Positions 52,692 through 62,012 of a DNA stretch of 64,000 nt are shown piece after piece. How positions within the stretch are numbered: position 1 is the first letter of the stretch; every line of letters starts with the position of its first letter. The translations under genes and the position numbers were made by a program. The DNA comes from UBA2336 sp036787955 (lineage in GTDB: Bacteria > Bacteroidota > Bacteroidia > Cytophagales > Cyclobacteriaceae), in assembly GCA_036787955.1 (NCBI GenBank), contig DAIQOI010000002.1, positions 62,001-126,000 on the forward strand. The letters run 5' to 3'. Under the pieces are notes generated by a model. The model was given only the letters and a program-made list of their open reading frames with translations. It was not told the origin of the DNA and did not search any database.

Positions 52692-54653
52692 ATGAAAAGC
52701 GGTTACTTGTTTTTGATAGCAACGCTCATTTTGTGGCCTACCCTTGCTGCCCAGCCATCGCATTTCGAACCGGTTAGTTTTGCACAGGTTACTATTACGG
52801 ATCCATTCTGGAAAGCACGTATCAGCACGGTGGCTACGGCTACTATCCCGGCATGTGTGGAGCAAACAGAAATCAAAACACCCCGCATCCGGAACTTTGA
52901 AGTAGCCGCAGGCCTTAAACCCGGCCAATTCGAAGGCATCTTTTACGATGATTCGGACGTGTACAAAGCCATTGAAGCCATCGCCTACTCCCTGCGCAAC
53001 AACCCGAATCCGGCCCTGGAAGCCCGTACAGATAGTTGGATTGAGAAAATAGCCGCGGCTCAATTGCCCGATGGTTATATCAACACGTATTATACACTTA
53101 CAGGACTGGATAAGCGCTGGACCGACATGAGTATGCACGAAGATTACAACGGAGGGCACCTGATTGAAGCAGCCATTGCCTACTACCAAACAACCGGAAA
53201 GCGCAAACTGCTGGATGTAGCCATTCGCTTTGCCAACCATTTTGACTCCCTCTTCGGGCCGGGCAAACGCCCCTGGGTTACCGGCCATCAGGAGCTGGAA
53301 CTTGCACTGGTAAAGCTGTATAAAATTACAGGCGAAAAGAAATACCTGAAACTGGCCGACTGGTTACTTGATCAACGCGGAAGAAAACTGGCCGTGGGTT
53401 ACACCTGGTCGCAGTGGCGCGACACTGCCTACGCCCAGGACGTAGTGCCCGTAAAGCAACAACGCGAAATAACCGGGCATGCTGTAAGAGCCATGTATTT
53501 ATACACCGGTGCAGCAGATGTAGCCGCGCAAACGGGCAACCTGGAATACCTCAACGCCATGAAGGCAGTTTGGGAAGATGTGGTGCATCGCAACATGTAC
53601 ATCACCGGTGGCATTGGTTCTTCCGGCCGAAATGAGGGCTTCTCCCACGATTATGATTTGCCCAACTTACAGGCATATTGCGAAACCTGTGCATCGGTGG
53701 GTATGGTTTTCTGGAACCACCGCATGAATAAACTAACCGGAGAGGGCAAATATGCCGATGTTCTGGAACGAAGTCTTTTCAATGGTGCGCAATCAGGGTT
53801 GTCGCTGAGCGGTGACCGCTTCTTTTACGGCAACCCGTTGGCCTCAACGGGTACACACCATCGCAGAGCATGGTTTGGCACAGCCTGTTGCCCGTCAAAT
53901 ATAGCCCGCCTCACTGCATCGGTTGGCGATTACATCTATGGCACATCACCTCAGGGTTTGTGGATTAACCAATATATAGGAAGTAAAACCCGTGTTATCA
54001 TGGGCAGTCAGCCTGTTGATGTAGAACTTATCAGTGACTACATGTGGAATGGTAAAGCTGAGGTTTTGGTGAATCCCGCCCGCACCACATTCTTTGCCCT
54101 TTATCTACGCATGCCCGGCTGGGCTGTGGGTGAGCCCGTGCCCGGTGATTTATATCAGGCAATACGCAAATCAGCACACAAAACCGTTATCAGACTAAAT
54201 GGACAGGAACTGCCGCTAACCATTGAGAAAGGATATGTTGTGCTTTCCAGAAAGTGGAAAAAAGGCGACCGCATCGAAATACAGTTTCCAATGGAGGTAC
54301 TGGAGATCAAGGCACACGATGAAGTAAAATATAACCGCAACCGCATAGCCCTGCAGCGCGGTCCGCTGGTTTATTGCGTAGAAGGCGCAGATAATGAAGG
54401 CAATGCCTTTCATTTCATCGTTCCGGAAAACACTTCTTATTCGGCTCATTTTAATGCTGATAAACTGGGAGGTGTGGTGTCGTTAAAGTTTACCGTACCC
54501 GCCCTGAAAACCGAATCGGCCACCAAAGTTGAAACCGTTGAGAAAGACATCATTGCTGTTCCGTATTTTACCTGGTGCAACCGCGGCCCCAACGCCATGC
54601 AGGTATGGTTGCCGCGGAAATTCGAAACCCTGTACGTTAACCCTGAAAACTGA
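52692..54653 (+). CDS. GH127-type beta-L-arabinofuranosidase (DUF1680)
   Basis: A 653-residue exported protein; ATG 52692 begins the signal (MKSGYLFLIATLILWPTLAA). The (alpha/alpha)6 barrel of the GH127/HypBA1 type is recognisable: DDSDVYKAIEAIAYSL, LPDGYINTYYTLTG, DYNGGHLIEAAIAYYQTTGK, GHAVRAMYLYTGAADVAAQT, the acidic ETCASVGMVFWNHRMN, and the zinc-site ACCPSNIARL. These enzymes remove beta-L-arabinofuranose from plant or algal glycans. It overlaps the aldose epimerase gene by one base, so the two are one operon. Confidence 0.93.
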   Translation: MKSGYLFLIATLILWPTLAAQPSHFEPVSFAQVTITDPFWKARISTVATATIPACVEQTEIKTPRIRNFEVAAGLKPGQFEGIFYDDSDVYKAIEAIAYSLRNNPNPALEARTDSWIEKIAAAQLPDGYINTYYTLTGLDKRWTDMSMHEDYNGGHLIEAAIAYYQTTGKRKLLDVAIRFANHFDSLFGPGKRPWVTGHQELELALVKLYKITGEKKYLKLADWLLDQRGRKLAVGYTWSQWRDTAYAQDVVPVKQQREITGHAVRAMYLYTGAADVAAQTGNLEYLNAMKAVWEDVVHRNMYITGGIGSSGRNEGFSHDYDLPNLQAYCETCASVGMVFWNHRMNKLTGEGKYADVLERSLFNGAQSGLSLSGDRFFYGNPLASTGTHHRRAWFGTACCPSNIARLTASVGDYIYGTSPQGLWINQYIGSKTRVIMGSQPVDVELISDYMWNGKAEVLVNPARTTFFALYLRMPGWAVGEPVPGDLYQAIRKSAHKTVIRLNGQELPLTIEKGYVVLSRKWKKGDRIEIQFPMEVLEIKAHDEVKYNRNRIALQRGPLVYCVEGADNEGNAFHFIVPENTSYSAHFNADKLGGVVSLKFTVPALKTESATKVETVEKDIIAVPYFTWCNRGPNAMQVWLPRKFETLYVNPEN

Positions 54654-55783
54654 TGATTTTAGTCAGGAAGCTTGCAATGGCTCTGGCAACGACAGGTAGC
54701 AGTCTTTTATTTTGCGCCTGCCGCATGGAAAAACAGCCCCACCAACAAACATACTCAGTAGAGGAATCCGTGTTTGGTTACATTGACAGGAAACCAATCC
54801 GTCAGTTCAGATTAAGAAACCATGCAGGCATCGAAGTGCGCATCATATCCTATGGAGCCACTATAACCGACATCCTTGTTCCCGACAGGAAGGGCATACC
54901 AGGAAATGTGGTGCTGGGTTTTGATTCATTATCCGGATACCTGCAGCCTGCTAACCCTTACTTTGGTTCTACAATCGGCCGCTATGCCAACCGCATTGCC
55001 CATGCCCGGTTTTCGCTGAATGGAAAAGCGTATACGCTGGACGCCAACAACAACGGCCACATGCTGCACGGAGGATTCAGAGGTTTCGACAAAGTAATAT
55101 GGGATGCAGAAATACTTTCCGACAACCGTGTGAAGTTTTCGTATCTGAGCCCGGATGGCGAGGGTGGATTTCCCGGAAACCTGAAAGCTGAAATAACTTT
55201 TGCGCTCACCGATTCCAACGAGCTTCGGATGGATTTCACTGCCGTAACCGATGCGCCCACCCCGGTAAACATGACCAGCCACTCTTATTTTAATCTTTCG
55301 GGCAGTGAAGATCCGGATGTGCTGCATCACGAACTGCGCTTGCATGCCAGCCGGTACACCCCTGTAAACGAACAACTTATTCCCACAGGCGAAATTCTTT
55401 CCTGCCACAATACCCCTTTTGATTTTACCGAGCTGAAGCCAATTGGAAAGGACCTGCACCGGGTAGCAGGTGGATATGATCACAATTTCGTACTCGACCG
55501 GAGTGGCGAGGGTTTGCAGCCTGCTGCCGAACTTATCCATCGCAGCAGCGGCCGCGGGCTGCGCATATTTACAACACAACCCGGCATTCAGTTTTATTCG
55601 GGCAATTTTCTGGACGGTACCCTGAAGGGTAGGGGTGGAGTGAACTATGTCAAACATGCCGGGCTGTGTCTCGAGCCCCAGCATTTTCCCGATTCGCCCA
55701 ATCAACCTGCTTTCCCGTCAACCATTGTTTACCCCGGCGAACCATACCGGCATAGCATTCTTTATCAATTCTTCATAAAATGA
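54653..55783 (+). CDS. galM: aldose 1-epimerase (mutarotase), lipoprotein type
   Basis: A 376-residue mutarotase that interconverts alpha and beta anomers of aldoses. The signal ends LLFCACRMEK, so a lipid anchor on Cys is likely and the enzyme should be in the envelope. Motifs: GATITDILVPDR, SYFNLSG with the catalytic His in NMTSHSYFNLSG, YDHNFVLD, and the Glu in GLCLEPQHFPDSPN. It overlaps GH127 (TGATG) and the next gene (ATGA). Its likely role is treating the sugar released by the GH127 neighbour. Confidence 0.93.
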   Translation: MILVRKLAMALATTGSSLLFCACRMEKQPHQQTYSVEESVFGYIDRKPIRQFRLRNHAGIEVRIISYGATITDILVPDRKGIPGNVVLGFDSLSGYLQPANPYFGSTIGRYANRIAHARFSLNGKAYTLDANNNGHMLHGGFRGFDKVIWDAEILSDNRVKFSYLSPDGEGGFPGNLKAEITFALTDSNELRMDFTAVTDAPTPVNMTSHSYFNLSGSEDPDVLHHELRLHASRYTPVNEQLIPTGEILSCHNTPFDFTELKPIGKDLHRVAGGYDHNFVLDRSGEGLQPAAELIHRSSGRGLRIFTTQPGIQFYSGNFLDGTLKGRGGVNYVKHAGLCLEPQHFPDSPNQPAFPSTIVYPGEPYRHSILYQFFIK

Positions 55784-58578
55784 AAAGATGGCTACCCATT
55801 CTTTTGCTGACCGTTGCCTTTGCCCGGGCATTCAGCCAGATACAGGAAGTTGTCATTGAAGAGCTGCAGGTAACCCAAATCAGAACCCCAACCCATAAAT
55901 GGATTTTTAACAACCCCCTTGTTGAATTTACCGTTCACGATAAGGTGTATCGTTCCGATCAGGCATCGCCTGTAAGTGTGGTGGTTACCAACACCACTTA
56001 TTCCTCGATGGGCTTCCGGTGTTCCGTAATATTTACCAACACAACCAGCGATACCCTTTTGCTTAGCAATGTACTACCTTTCGGAAGGGAAGGGAAGGAA
56101 GTCTTCATTACCGGCCTGGGAAAGCACCGGCTGTCGCGAACGCATCTTTTCTTAACCGGACGGACACCGGTAAATGTTATTGTACCCGACAATGCATGGG
56201 AGTTGGGCTATTCTGCAGGGCGGCTCGATAACCAGTGGTCTGTGTTTGCACTTGCCCGAAGGGATGCGGCAAGTATTCAACAGGGGCAACGCAGACGCTT
56301 TGAAACGGTGCTGTACCCCGGTGGCACAGTTACCTACAACCTCTATGCCGATGTGTATCGCGGAAGCTGGCAGGAGGGCTTACGCGAAGTTTTTCAAAAG
56401 CGCTTCCTGTACGACCTGAACGAATTTAATGATCAACTCTATAAACGACCTGATCTGCAATGGATTAAAAAAGCTTATGTAATGCATTTAATAATGGCCT
56501 GGGACAAGGATTTTTTCGATTATACCACCGGCCGGTTCAACCTGATCGAGTTTCAGAAACGGGGCAAACAACTCTACGGTGGCGATGACGTTATATGCCT
56601 GTGGCCAACCTGGCCCGCGCTTGGTCTTGACCAGCGCAACCAGTTTGATATGTACCGCGATTTGCCGGGCGGGCTTTCAAAACTCCGCGAGCTGGCCGAT
56701 TCACTCCGTAGGCATGGTACTAAATTTTTTATTGCCTACAACCCCTGGGATGAAAGCACCCGTAACGAAGAACACCTGCAGGGATTGGCGCATTTGATAA
56801 AGGAAACTTCGGCCGATGGGGTGGTGCTGGATACAAAAGGGGAGTCGAGCAAAGAATTGCAGGAAACGGCAGATGCCGTAAAGCCAGGGGTGATTATGTA
56901 CAGCGAAGGCATGGCCGTGCCCAAGGATATGCCCGGCATCATCAGCGGCCGGGTGCACAATGCTTTGCATTATCCGCCCATGCTTAACCTGAACAAATTT
57001 ATCAGACCCGACTTTGCCATATTCCGCGTAGCCGAGGTTTTTAAAGAGCCCATTAAACGCGAATATGCCGTGGCGTTCTTTAATGGATACGGAACTGAAA
57101 TAAACCAGTTTGCGCCAGGCCACCCCGAATGGGAAGAGGACCAGTATCGTTTTCTGGGACGCACCACCCGCATCCTTCGCGAAAACGCATCGGCCTTTAC
57201 ATCCATTGATTGGACACCACTCATACCTGCATTACACGATAGCATCTGGGTAAACCAATGGCCTGCTGGTGACCTGGACGCCAACACCCTATTCCGGCCA
57301 AAAAAAACCATCTACACTATTTTTAGCCTGAAGCCCGAAGGTTACAAAGGCGCTTTGTTTGAAGTGCAGCAAGAAGCTAATTATCACTATGTTGACTTGT
57401 GGCATCATGAAGAAATGATTCCGGTAGCCGTAAATTCTAAATTGTATGCAACAGTAAAACTTGAAGCATTTAACAGTTACGATCTGGGTACCAACAATGA
57501 AGGCTCTGTCGGTTGCATTGCAAAATTGCCTAACCTGTTAAAGGTTACTTACCGGAACAATCACCTAAGTATTGAAGCCGGCAAGGGATCAGAAATACGG
57601 TTATGGATGGGCAACCCGGCTTATGGCAAAGCATACAAACGTTTTGCCCGCACTAACCACGATTTATTTTTGCCTGACCATATTGGCCGCTATGAAGGCA
57701 AACTGGTTGTTCAGTTGATGGATGGTGATGAACTGGCTGACGAACGCATTGTTGAAATCAAACCGGGTTCACCCAGGCTTATAACCAAAGTAAAGCCCAC
57801 CGAAACTCTTGCAGAAAAGCAAGTATCCGGCATGGTGCGCATACCGGCAGGGACCTTTATGTTTAAAACTTCGCATGGGGATGCCTTCATTCCCTATCCC
57901 GATAACGGATCGGGTGAAGTGCTGGATATGAAAGCTTACTGGATGGATCGGACGCCCGTTACCAACCGCATGTTCAGGGAGTTTCTCCAGGCTACCGGTT
58001 ATCGTCCTGACGACACCACCAACTTTCTTAAGCACTGGAAGAACGGGAACATAGTTCCGGGGGAAGAAAACCATCCGGTTGTTTATGTTTCGTACGAAGA
58101 TGCCCTGGCCTATGCCCGGTGGGCAGGAAAACGATTGCCCACCGAAGCAGAATGGCAGTATGCTGCCCAGACCAGCAAACTCAACGAGTGGCCCTGGAAA
58201 CAAAAAGATCCGGTAACACGCAAAACGCAGTACGTTACGGAAACACTCACCGTGTCGGCCATCGAAGGAATTGACCCGCGTATGGCCAACCTGGGTGATG
58301 GCAAATTGTATCCGGTAGGCAAATACCCACGGGGTGCCAACCCCTACGGCCTGCTTGATCTTACCGGATGTGTGTGGCAACTAACCAACGACATTTACGA
58401 AAGCGGCAGTTACCGGTATATTATTCTGAAAGGGGGAAGTTATTTTAAGCCTTCATCAAGCTGGTGGTACGTACAAGGCGGACCGCGCGAACTGCATTAC
58501 CGGCAGGAGCTACTGCGCGTAAGTCAGGGCTTCGAGCGAAATGCCACTGTCGGATTCCGTTGTGTGAAAGATGAATAA
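55780..58578 (+). CDS. GH-like catalytic domain fused to SUMF1-type domain
   Basis: A 932-residue exported protein (signal MKRWLPILLLTVAFARAFSQ). Residues about 25-200 form a beta domain. Next is a barrel with VICLWPTWPALGLDQRNQFD, KFFIAYNPWDESTRNEEHLQ, DGVVLDTKG (possible nucleophile) and VIMYSEGMA (possible acid), like retaining glycosidases of the GH36/GH-D clan; the exact family is not known to me. From about 690 a SUMF1 domain follows (MVRIPAGTFMF, AGKRLPTEAEWQYAAQTS, ILKGGSYFKPSSSWWYV, and NATVGFRC). The Cys pair of formylglycine-generating enzyme is absent, so this domain is probably not an oxidase. Confidence 0.75.
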   Translation: MKRWLPILLLTVAFARAFSQIQEVVIEELQVTQIRTPTHKWIFNNPLVEFTVHDKVYRSDQASPVSVVVTNTTYSSMGFRCSVIFTNTTSDTLLLSNVLPFGREGKEVFITGLGKHRLSRTHLFLTGRTPVNVIVPDNAWELGYSAGRLDNQWSVFALARRDAASIQQGQRRRFETVLYPGGTVTYNLYADVYRGSWQEGLREVFQKRFLYDLNEFNDQLYKRPDLQWIKKAYVMHLIMAWDKDFFDYTTGRFNLIEFQKRGKQLYGGDDVICLWPTWPALGLDQRNQFDMYRDLPGGLSKLRELADSLRRHGTKFFIAYNPWDESTRNEEHLQGLAHLIKETSADGVVLDTKGESSKELQETADAVKPGVIMYSEGMAVPKDMPGIISGRVHNALHYPPMLNLNKFIRPDFAIFRVAEVFKEPIKREYAVAFFNGYGTEINQFAPGHPEWEEDQYRFLGRTTRILRENASAFTSIDWTPLIPALHDSIWVNQWPAGDLDANTLFRPKKTIYTIFSLKPEGYKGALFEVQQEANYHYVDLWHHEEMIPVAVNSKLYATVKLEAFNSYDLGTNNEGSVGCIAKLPNLLKVTYRNNHLSIEAGKGSEIRLWMGNPAYGKAYKRFARTNHDLFLPDHIGRYEGKLVVQLMDGDELADERIVEIKPGSPRLITKVKPTETLAEKQVSGMVRIPAGTFMFKTSHGDAFIPYPDNGSGEVLDMKAYWMDRTPVTNRMFREFLQATGYRPDDTTNFLKHWKNGNIVPGEENHPVVYVSYEDALAYARWAGKRLPTEAEWQYAAQTSKLNEWPWKQKDPVTRKTQYVTETLTVSAIEGIDPRMANLGDGKLYPVGKYPRGANPYGLLDLTGCVWQLTNDIYESGSYRYIILKGGSYFKPSSSWWYVQGGPRELHYRQELLRVSQGFERNATVGFRCVKDE

Positions 58579-59734
58579 ACAAACACCCTACACCTATCCG
58601 TCCTACTACGAATACAACCGTGTTCACTTAATCAGGGGTGGCGCAGCGTATTTCGAAGCGTTGGAAGATCTTATCCGCCAGGCACAGCATTATCTGTACC
58701 TGCAGGTGTATATTCTGGAAGCAGATGAAACCGGGAACAGGATAAGAAAGGCCTTGGAGAAGGCGGCCGCCAGAGGTGTATATGTACATGTGCTTGTGGA
58801 TGGTTACGCTTCTCAAAATCTGCCGCTGGCTTTTATTCAATCGCTTGTCTTAGCCGGAGTGCAATTCCGTTTTTTCGAACCGCTCTACCGCAGCAGGTAT
58901 TTTTATTTTGGTCGCAGGCTGCACCATAAAGTGGTAGTGGCAGATGGAAGAAGGGCTCTGGTTGGCGGACTGAACATCAGCGACCGGTACAACGACACGG
59001 CTCAGCACCCGGCCTGGTTAGATTGGGCGGTGCTGGCAGAAGGGGAGGTGGCTATGGGGCTGCATAACATCTGTGCTGCCCGGGCTCTTTCGGCCTGGCG
59101 CATCCATCCTTCAAAACTTCCCAAGCCACCTGCATTTCCTTTGCCGGAAACCAAAGTAATGGTGGGTATCCGCGTAAACGACTGGGTAAGGCGGAAATCA
59201 GAGATAACCAACTGCTACCTGAAGATGATTGCCCGGGCGGATAAGGAAATCCTTATCATGTCCAGTTACTTTTTTCCCGGCCGGAAAATCCGCCGGCAAC
59301 TGGTTAAAGCTGCCCACCGTGGTGTGCGCATCCGGATAGTAGTGGCAGGCCATTCAGATGTGAAGCTGGCTAAACAAGCCGAGCGTTACATGTATCGCTG
59401 GATGTTGAAAAACCGGATGGAGGTTTACGAGTACCAGCGAAATGTTTTACATGCCAAGGTAGCCGTTTGCGATTGCCACCGTGTTACCATTGGCTCGTAT
59501 AATTTGAACGAAATCAGCGAGCGCGCCAGTGTAGAGCTGAACCTGGAAATAGCCGATGAAAACTTTGCCCGCCAGGTGCACCACCGCATGGAAGAAATTA
59601 TAAGCCGGGACTGCGAGCGGATTATTACCTACAGAATATTTCGCTGGTGGGAAAGGATGCTGCAGCAGGCTGCCTACCGGCTTATCCGCTTTTTGCTGGT
59701 AATGTTTACATTTTATTTCAGACAGCGGGAGTAA
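58571..59734 (+). CDS. phospholipase D-superfamily (cardiolipin synthase-like) protein
   Basis: A 387-residue protein with two PLD motifs: LHHKVVVADGRRALVGGLN (HxK...D) and LHAKVAVCDCHRVTIGSYNL. Both retain His, Lys and Asp. The pattern matches ClsC/ClsB-type synthases that join two phosphatidyl units. No N-terminal span is evident, and a basic C-terminal region ends RFLLVMFTFYFRQRE. It overlaps the SUMF1-fusion gene by eight bases. This places a lipid enzyme in the glycan row; the link may be only positional. Confidence 0.87.
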   Translation: MNKQTPYTYPSYYEYNRVHLIRGGAAYFEALEDLIRQAQHYLYLQVYILEADETGNRIRKALEKAAARGVYVHVLVDGYASQNLPLAFIQSLVLAGVQFRFFEPLYRSRYFYFGRRLHHKVVVADGRRALVGGLNISDRYNDTAQHPAWLDWAVLAEGEVAMGLHNICAARALSAWRIHPSKLPKPPAFPLPETKVMVGIRVNDWVRRKSEITNCYLKMIARADKEILIMSSYFFPGRKIRRQLVKAAHRGVRIRIVVAGHSDVKLAKQAERYMYRWMLKNRMEVYEYQRNVLHAKVAVCDCHRVTIGSYNLNEISERASVELNLEIADENFARQVHHRMEEIISRDCERIITYRIFRWWERMLQQAAYRLIRFLLVMFTFYFRQRE

Positions 59735-59801
59735 GATACAAGGTATTCAATTGCTTGGCTTGATTTGCAGCAGCGTTTTTCCGAAACTTAATAAAAGCTT
59801 A

Positions 59802-59832
59802 TTGCCGTGTACTTCCTTACTAACTAACTTTG
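59802..59832 (+). promoter_or_regulatory. Bacteroidota-type promoter before UPF0173 gene
   Basis: TTG at 59802-59804, then 20 bases, then TAACTTTG at 59825-59832. This matches the TTG-N19-21-TAnnTTTG pattern exactly and lies 46 bases before the ATG. Confidence 0.65.
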
Positions 59833-59877
59833 AATTATCCGGAACTCATGCATGTACCAGGTATTAAATAACAGCCT

Positions 59878-60561
59878 ATGAAACTAACATACTTTGGCCA
59901 TTCGTGTTTTGAAGTGGATACTGCAGAAGTGAAGTTGTTGTTTGATCCGTTCATCACACCCAATCCACTGGCAAAAAACATTCAGGTTCAGTCTATCAAG
60001 CCCGATTATATTTTGTTATCACACGGCCATGCCGATCACATAGCCGATTGCGAAATGATTGCCAAAAACTCAGGGGCTACGGTAGTGGCAGCGTGGGAAA
60101 TATGCGATTGGCTGAACAGGAGAGGCGTGGAGAAAACCCACCCGATGAATACGGGCGGAAAGAAGAATTTTGGAAAACTTTCTGTGAAATGTGTCGTAGC
60201 ACAGCACTCCAGCAGTATGCCCGATGGCAGCAACGGTGGCAACCCGATGGGGTTTATTGTTTTTAGTGAAGAAGGCAGTTTTTACTACAGCGGAGACACG
60301 GCACTTACCATGGATATGCAACTGATACCTGCATGGGCACCTGATTTGCGGTTTGCCGTGCTGCCCATAGGCGATAATTTTACCATGGGTGCTGAAGACG
60401 CTGTGCGCTGTGCCGGAATGATTAAGTGCACTAAAATAGTGGGAGTGCACTACGATACCTTTGGTTATATACAAATTAACAGGCCATTTGTTAAAGACCT
60501 TTTCATCAAGGCCGGTGCCGAGTTGCTTTTACCGGAAATCGGGTCAACTATTGTGATTTAA
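59878..60561 (+). CDS. UPF0173-type metal-dependent hydrolase
   Basis: A 227-residue MBL-fold hydrolase. Motifs: LTYFGHSCFEVDT, LFDPFITPNPLA, LLSHGHADHIADC (HxHxDH), VAQHSSSMPDGSNGG, FYYSGDTALTMDMQL and VGVHYDTFGYIQINRPFVKD. This order is that of the UPF0173 family, whose natural substrate is unknown. A good promoter-like element is 46 bases upstream. It converges with the NodT gene. Confidence 0.93.
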   Translation: MKLTYFGHSCFEVDTAEVKLLFDPFITPNPLAKNIQVQSIKPDYILLSHGHADHIADCEMIAKNSGATVVAAWEICDWLNRRGVEKTHPMNTGGKKNFGKLSVKCVVAQHSSSMPDGSNGGNPMGFIVFSEEGSFYYSGDTALTMDMQLIPAWAPDLRFAVLPIGDNFTMGAEDAVRCAGMIKCTKIVGVHYDTFGYIQINRPFVKDLFIKAGAELLLPEIGSTIVI

Positions 60562-60565
60562 TTAA

Positions 60566-62011
60566 TTATCGCCACCCACCGCCCATGGCTTTGTACAAAT
60601 CGATGTAGGCATGAAAAAATTGCTTTTGAGCGTTGGTGTATTGCAGCTCGGCATCGAGCACATTCCGGCGTATCATAAGCACTTCCAGGTAGTTGGCAAA
60701 ACCCGTTAGGAATAAATCGTTACCAATGCTTAAGGCTGCCTTCAGTTCGGTAACCTCAGCCAACTTAAGCTCGCTTATTCGTTGGTAAGCCAGCAAGGTG
60801 TTGTACAATGAACTTACTTCTGCAACACTTTGCAGCAGGATTTTCTGGTAGTTGTATAAGGCTACATTTTTTTCTGCAGCCTGCAATCTGTATTGATAAT
60901 TTACCTGATTGCGGTTAAAAACAGGAAGGCTTAACGAAGCGAGGCCAACATAGGCAAGCGAAGCAGGATTGAAAAAGTAACTGGCGTTAAAGCCGTTCAG
61001 TGCTGTAAATCCGGAAAAGTTTAAGGCTGGTAAAAAAGCGGCCCTTGCGGCACGCAAGTCAGCCTCGTTTGCCTGCAATTGTGCCATGGCCTCTTTCAGG
61101 TCGGGGCGGTTTTCGAGTAGGTAAATAGGAAAGCCGGTTTTCAGTTGTGCGAGTTGAGCAGTATTAACCAGCGTGTCGGCCCGGGTGATGATTTTAGGAA
61201 ACTTTCCAATCAAGGTATTCAGGGTGTTAACCACAAAAACCAGGTGCTGCTTTCGTTCGGCTTCCAGAGCCTGCGTTTGCAGTAACTGGACCTTAAACTG
61301 TTTTACAGCCAGTTCATTAATCTGGCCGCTTTGCTTCTGGATATCCACTATCTCCATGGCGCGTTCCTGGATATCAATATTCTGGCGAATGATTTTCAGC
61401 TCGTTATCAATTGCCAGCAACTCGTAGTAAAGTCGTGCCACCCCGGCTACCAACTGTGTTTGAACAAGATCGCGATAGTACGAACTGGCCAGCAAGCGGG
61501 CCGAGGCTGCCTTTCTGCGGCTGCGTAGCTTACCGGCAAAACCCGTTTCCCAACTGGTTTGCAAACCTAGAAAATAATCGGGAACGGGATTAGGGATGCG
61601 TTGCTCGGGTGAAATGTTGGATGAAAGATTGGAATCAAAATTTCCCACACCATCAACTGTATAATCACCATACTTTGTTACACCGAAAGACGCATTGGCT
61701 TGTACGGATGGGTAAAAGTTCCGGTAATGGTACTGCACTTCTGCGCGGGCCTGTTCAAGGCGTTGATTTGCTATTTTTAAATCCTGATTATTTTTTATGG
61801 CTGAGTCAATTAAAGCAACTAGGTAAGGATCTTTAAAAAACTCGCGCCAGTTTGGTAGTGGAATATCCTGTTGCACGGTGCTATCCATAAAAGGATACGC
61901 AGCGGGAGGAGTTAGTTCATTTTTAACCTGCAGATTTTTAGGCAGCGTACATGAACTTAGAGCCGTGATAAATAACAAAAGAAAATTATACCACCAGCTT
62001 AGTTTTTGCAT
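60566..62011 (-). CDS. NodT/TolC-type outer membrane efflux factor
   Basis: A 481-residue outer membrane channel subunit. I chose ATG 62011, which gives the lipoprotein signal MQKLSWWYNFLLLFITALSS with Cys next; an in-frame ATG 12 bases earlier also exists. The TolC-type helical repeats are seen twice (KNNQDLKIANQRLEQARAEV and LLENRPDLKEAMAQLQANEA), and the beta part has NFYPSVQANASFGVTKY and FLPALNFSGFTALNGF. It follows the RND permease on the same strand with stop and start overlapping, completing an efflux system. Confidence 0.92.
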   Translation of the reverse strand: MQKLSWWYNFLLLFITALSSCTLPKNLQVKNELTPPAAYPFMDSTVQQDIPLPNWREFFKDPYLVALIDSAIKNNQDLKIANQRLEQARAEVQYHYRNFYPSVQANASFGVTKYGDYTVDGVGNFDSNLSSNISPEQRIPNPVPDYFLGLQTSWETGFAGKLRSRRKAASARLLASSYYRDLVQTQLVAGVARLYYELLAIDNELKIIRQNIDIQERAMEIVDIQKQSGQINELAVKQFKVQLLQTQALEAERKQHLVFVVNTLNTLIGKFPKIITRADTLVNTAQLAQLKTGFPIYLLENRPDLKEAMAQLQANEADLRAARAAFLPALNFSGFTALNGFNASYFFNPASLAYVGLASLSLPVFNRNQVNYQYRLQAAEKNVALYNYQKILLQSVAEVSSLYNTLLAYQRISELKLAEVTELKAALSIGNDLFLTGFANYLEVLMIRRNVLDAELQYTNAQKQFFHAYIDLYKAMGGGWR

Positions 62012-62012
62012 A

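Noticed and set aside
54929..55705. 258-codon minus-strand frame inside the aldose epimerase gene
   Set aside because: Antisense shadow of a gene whose motifs are clear.
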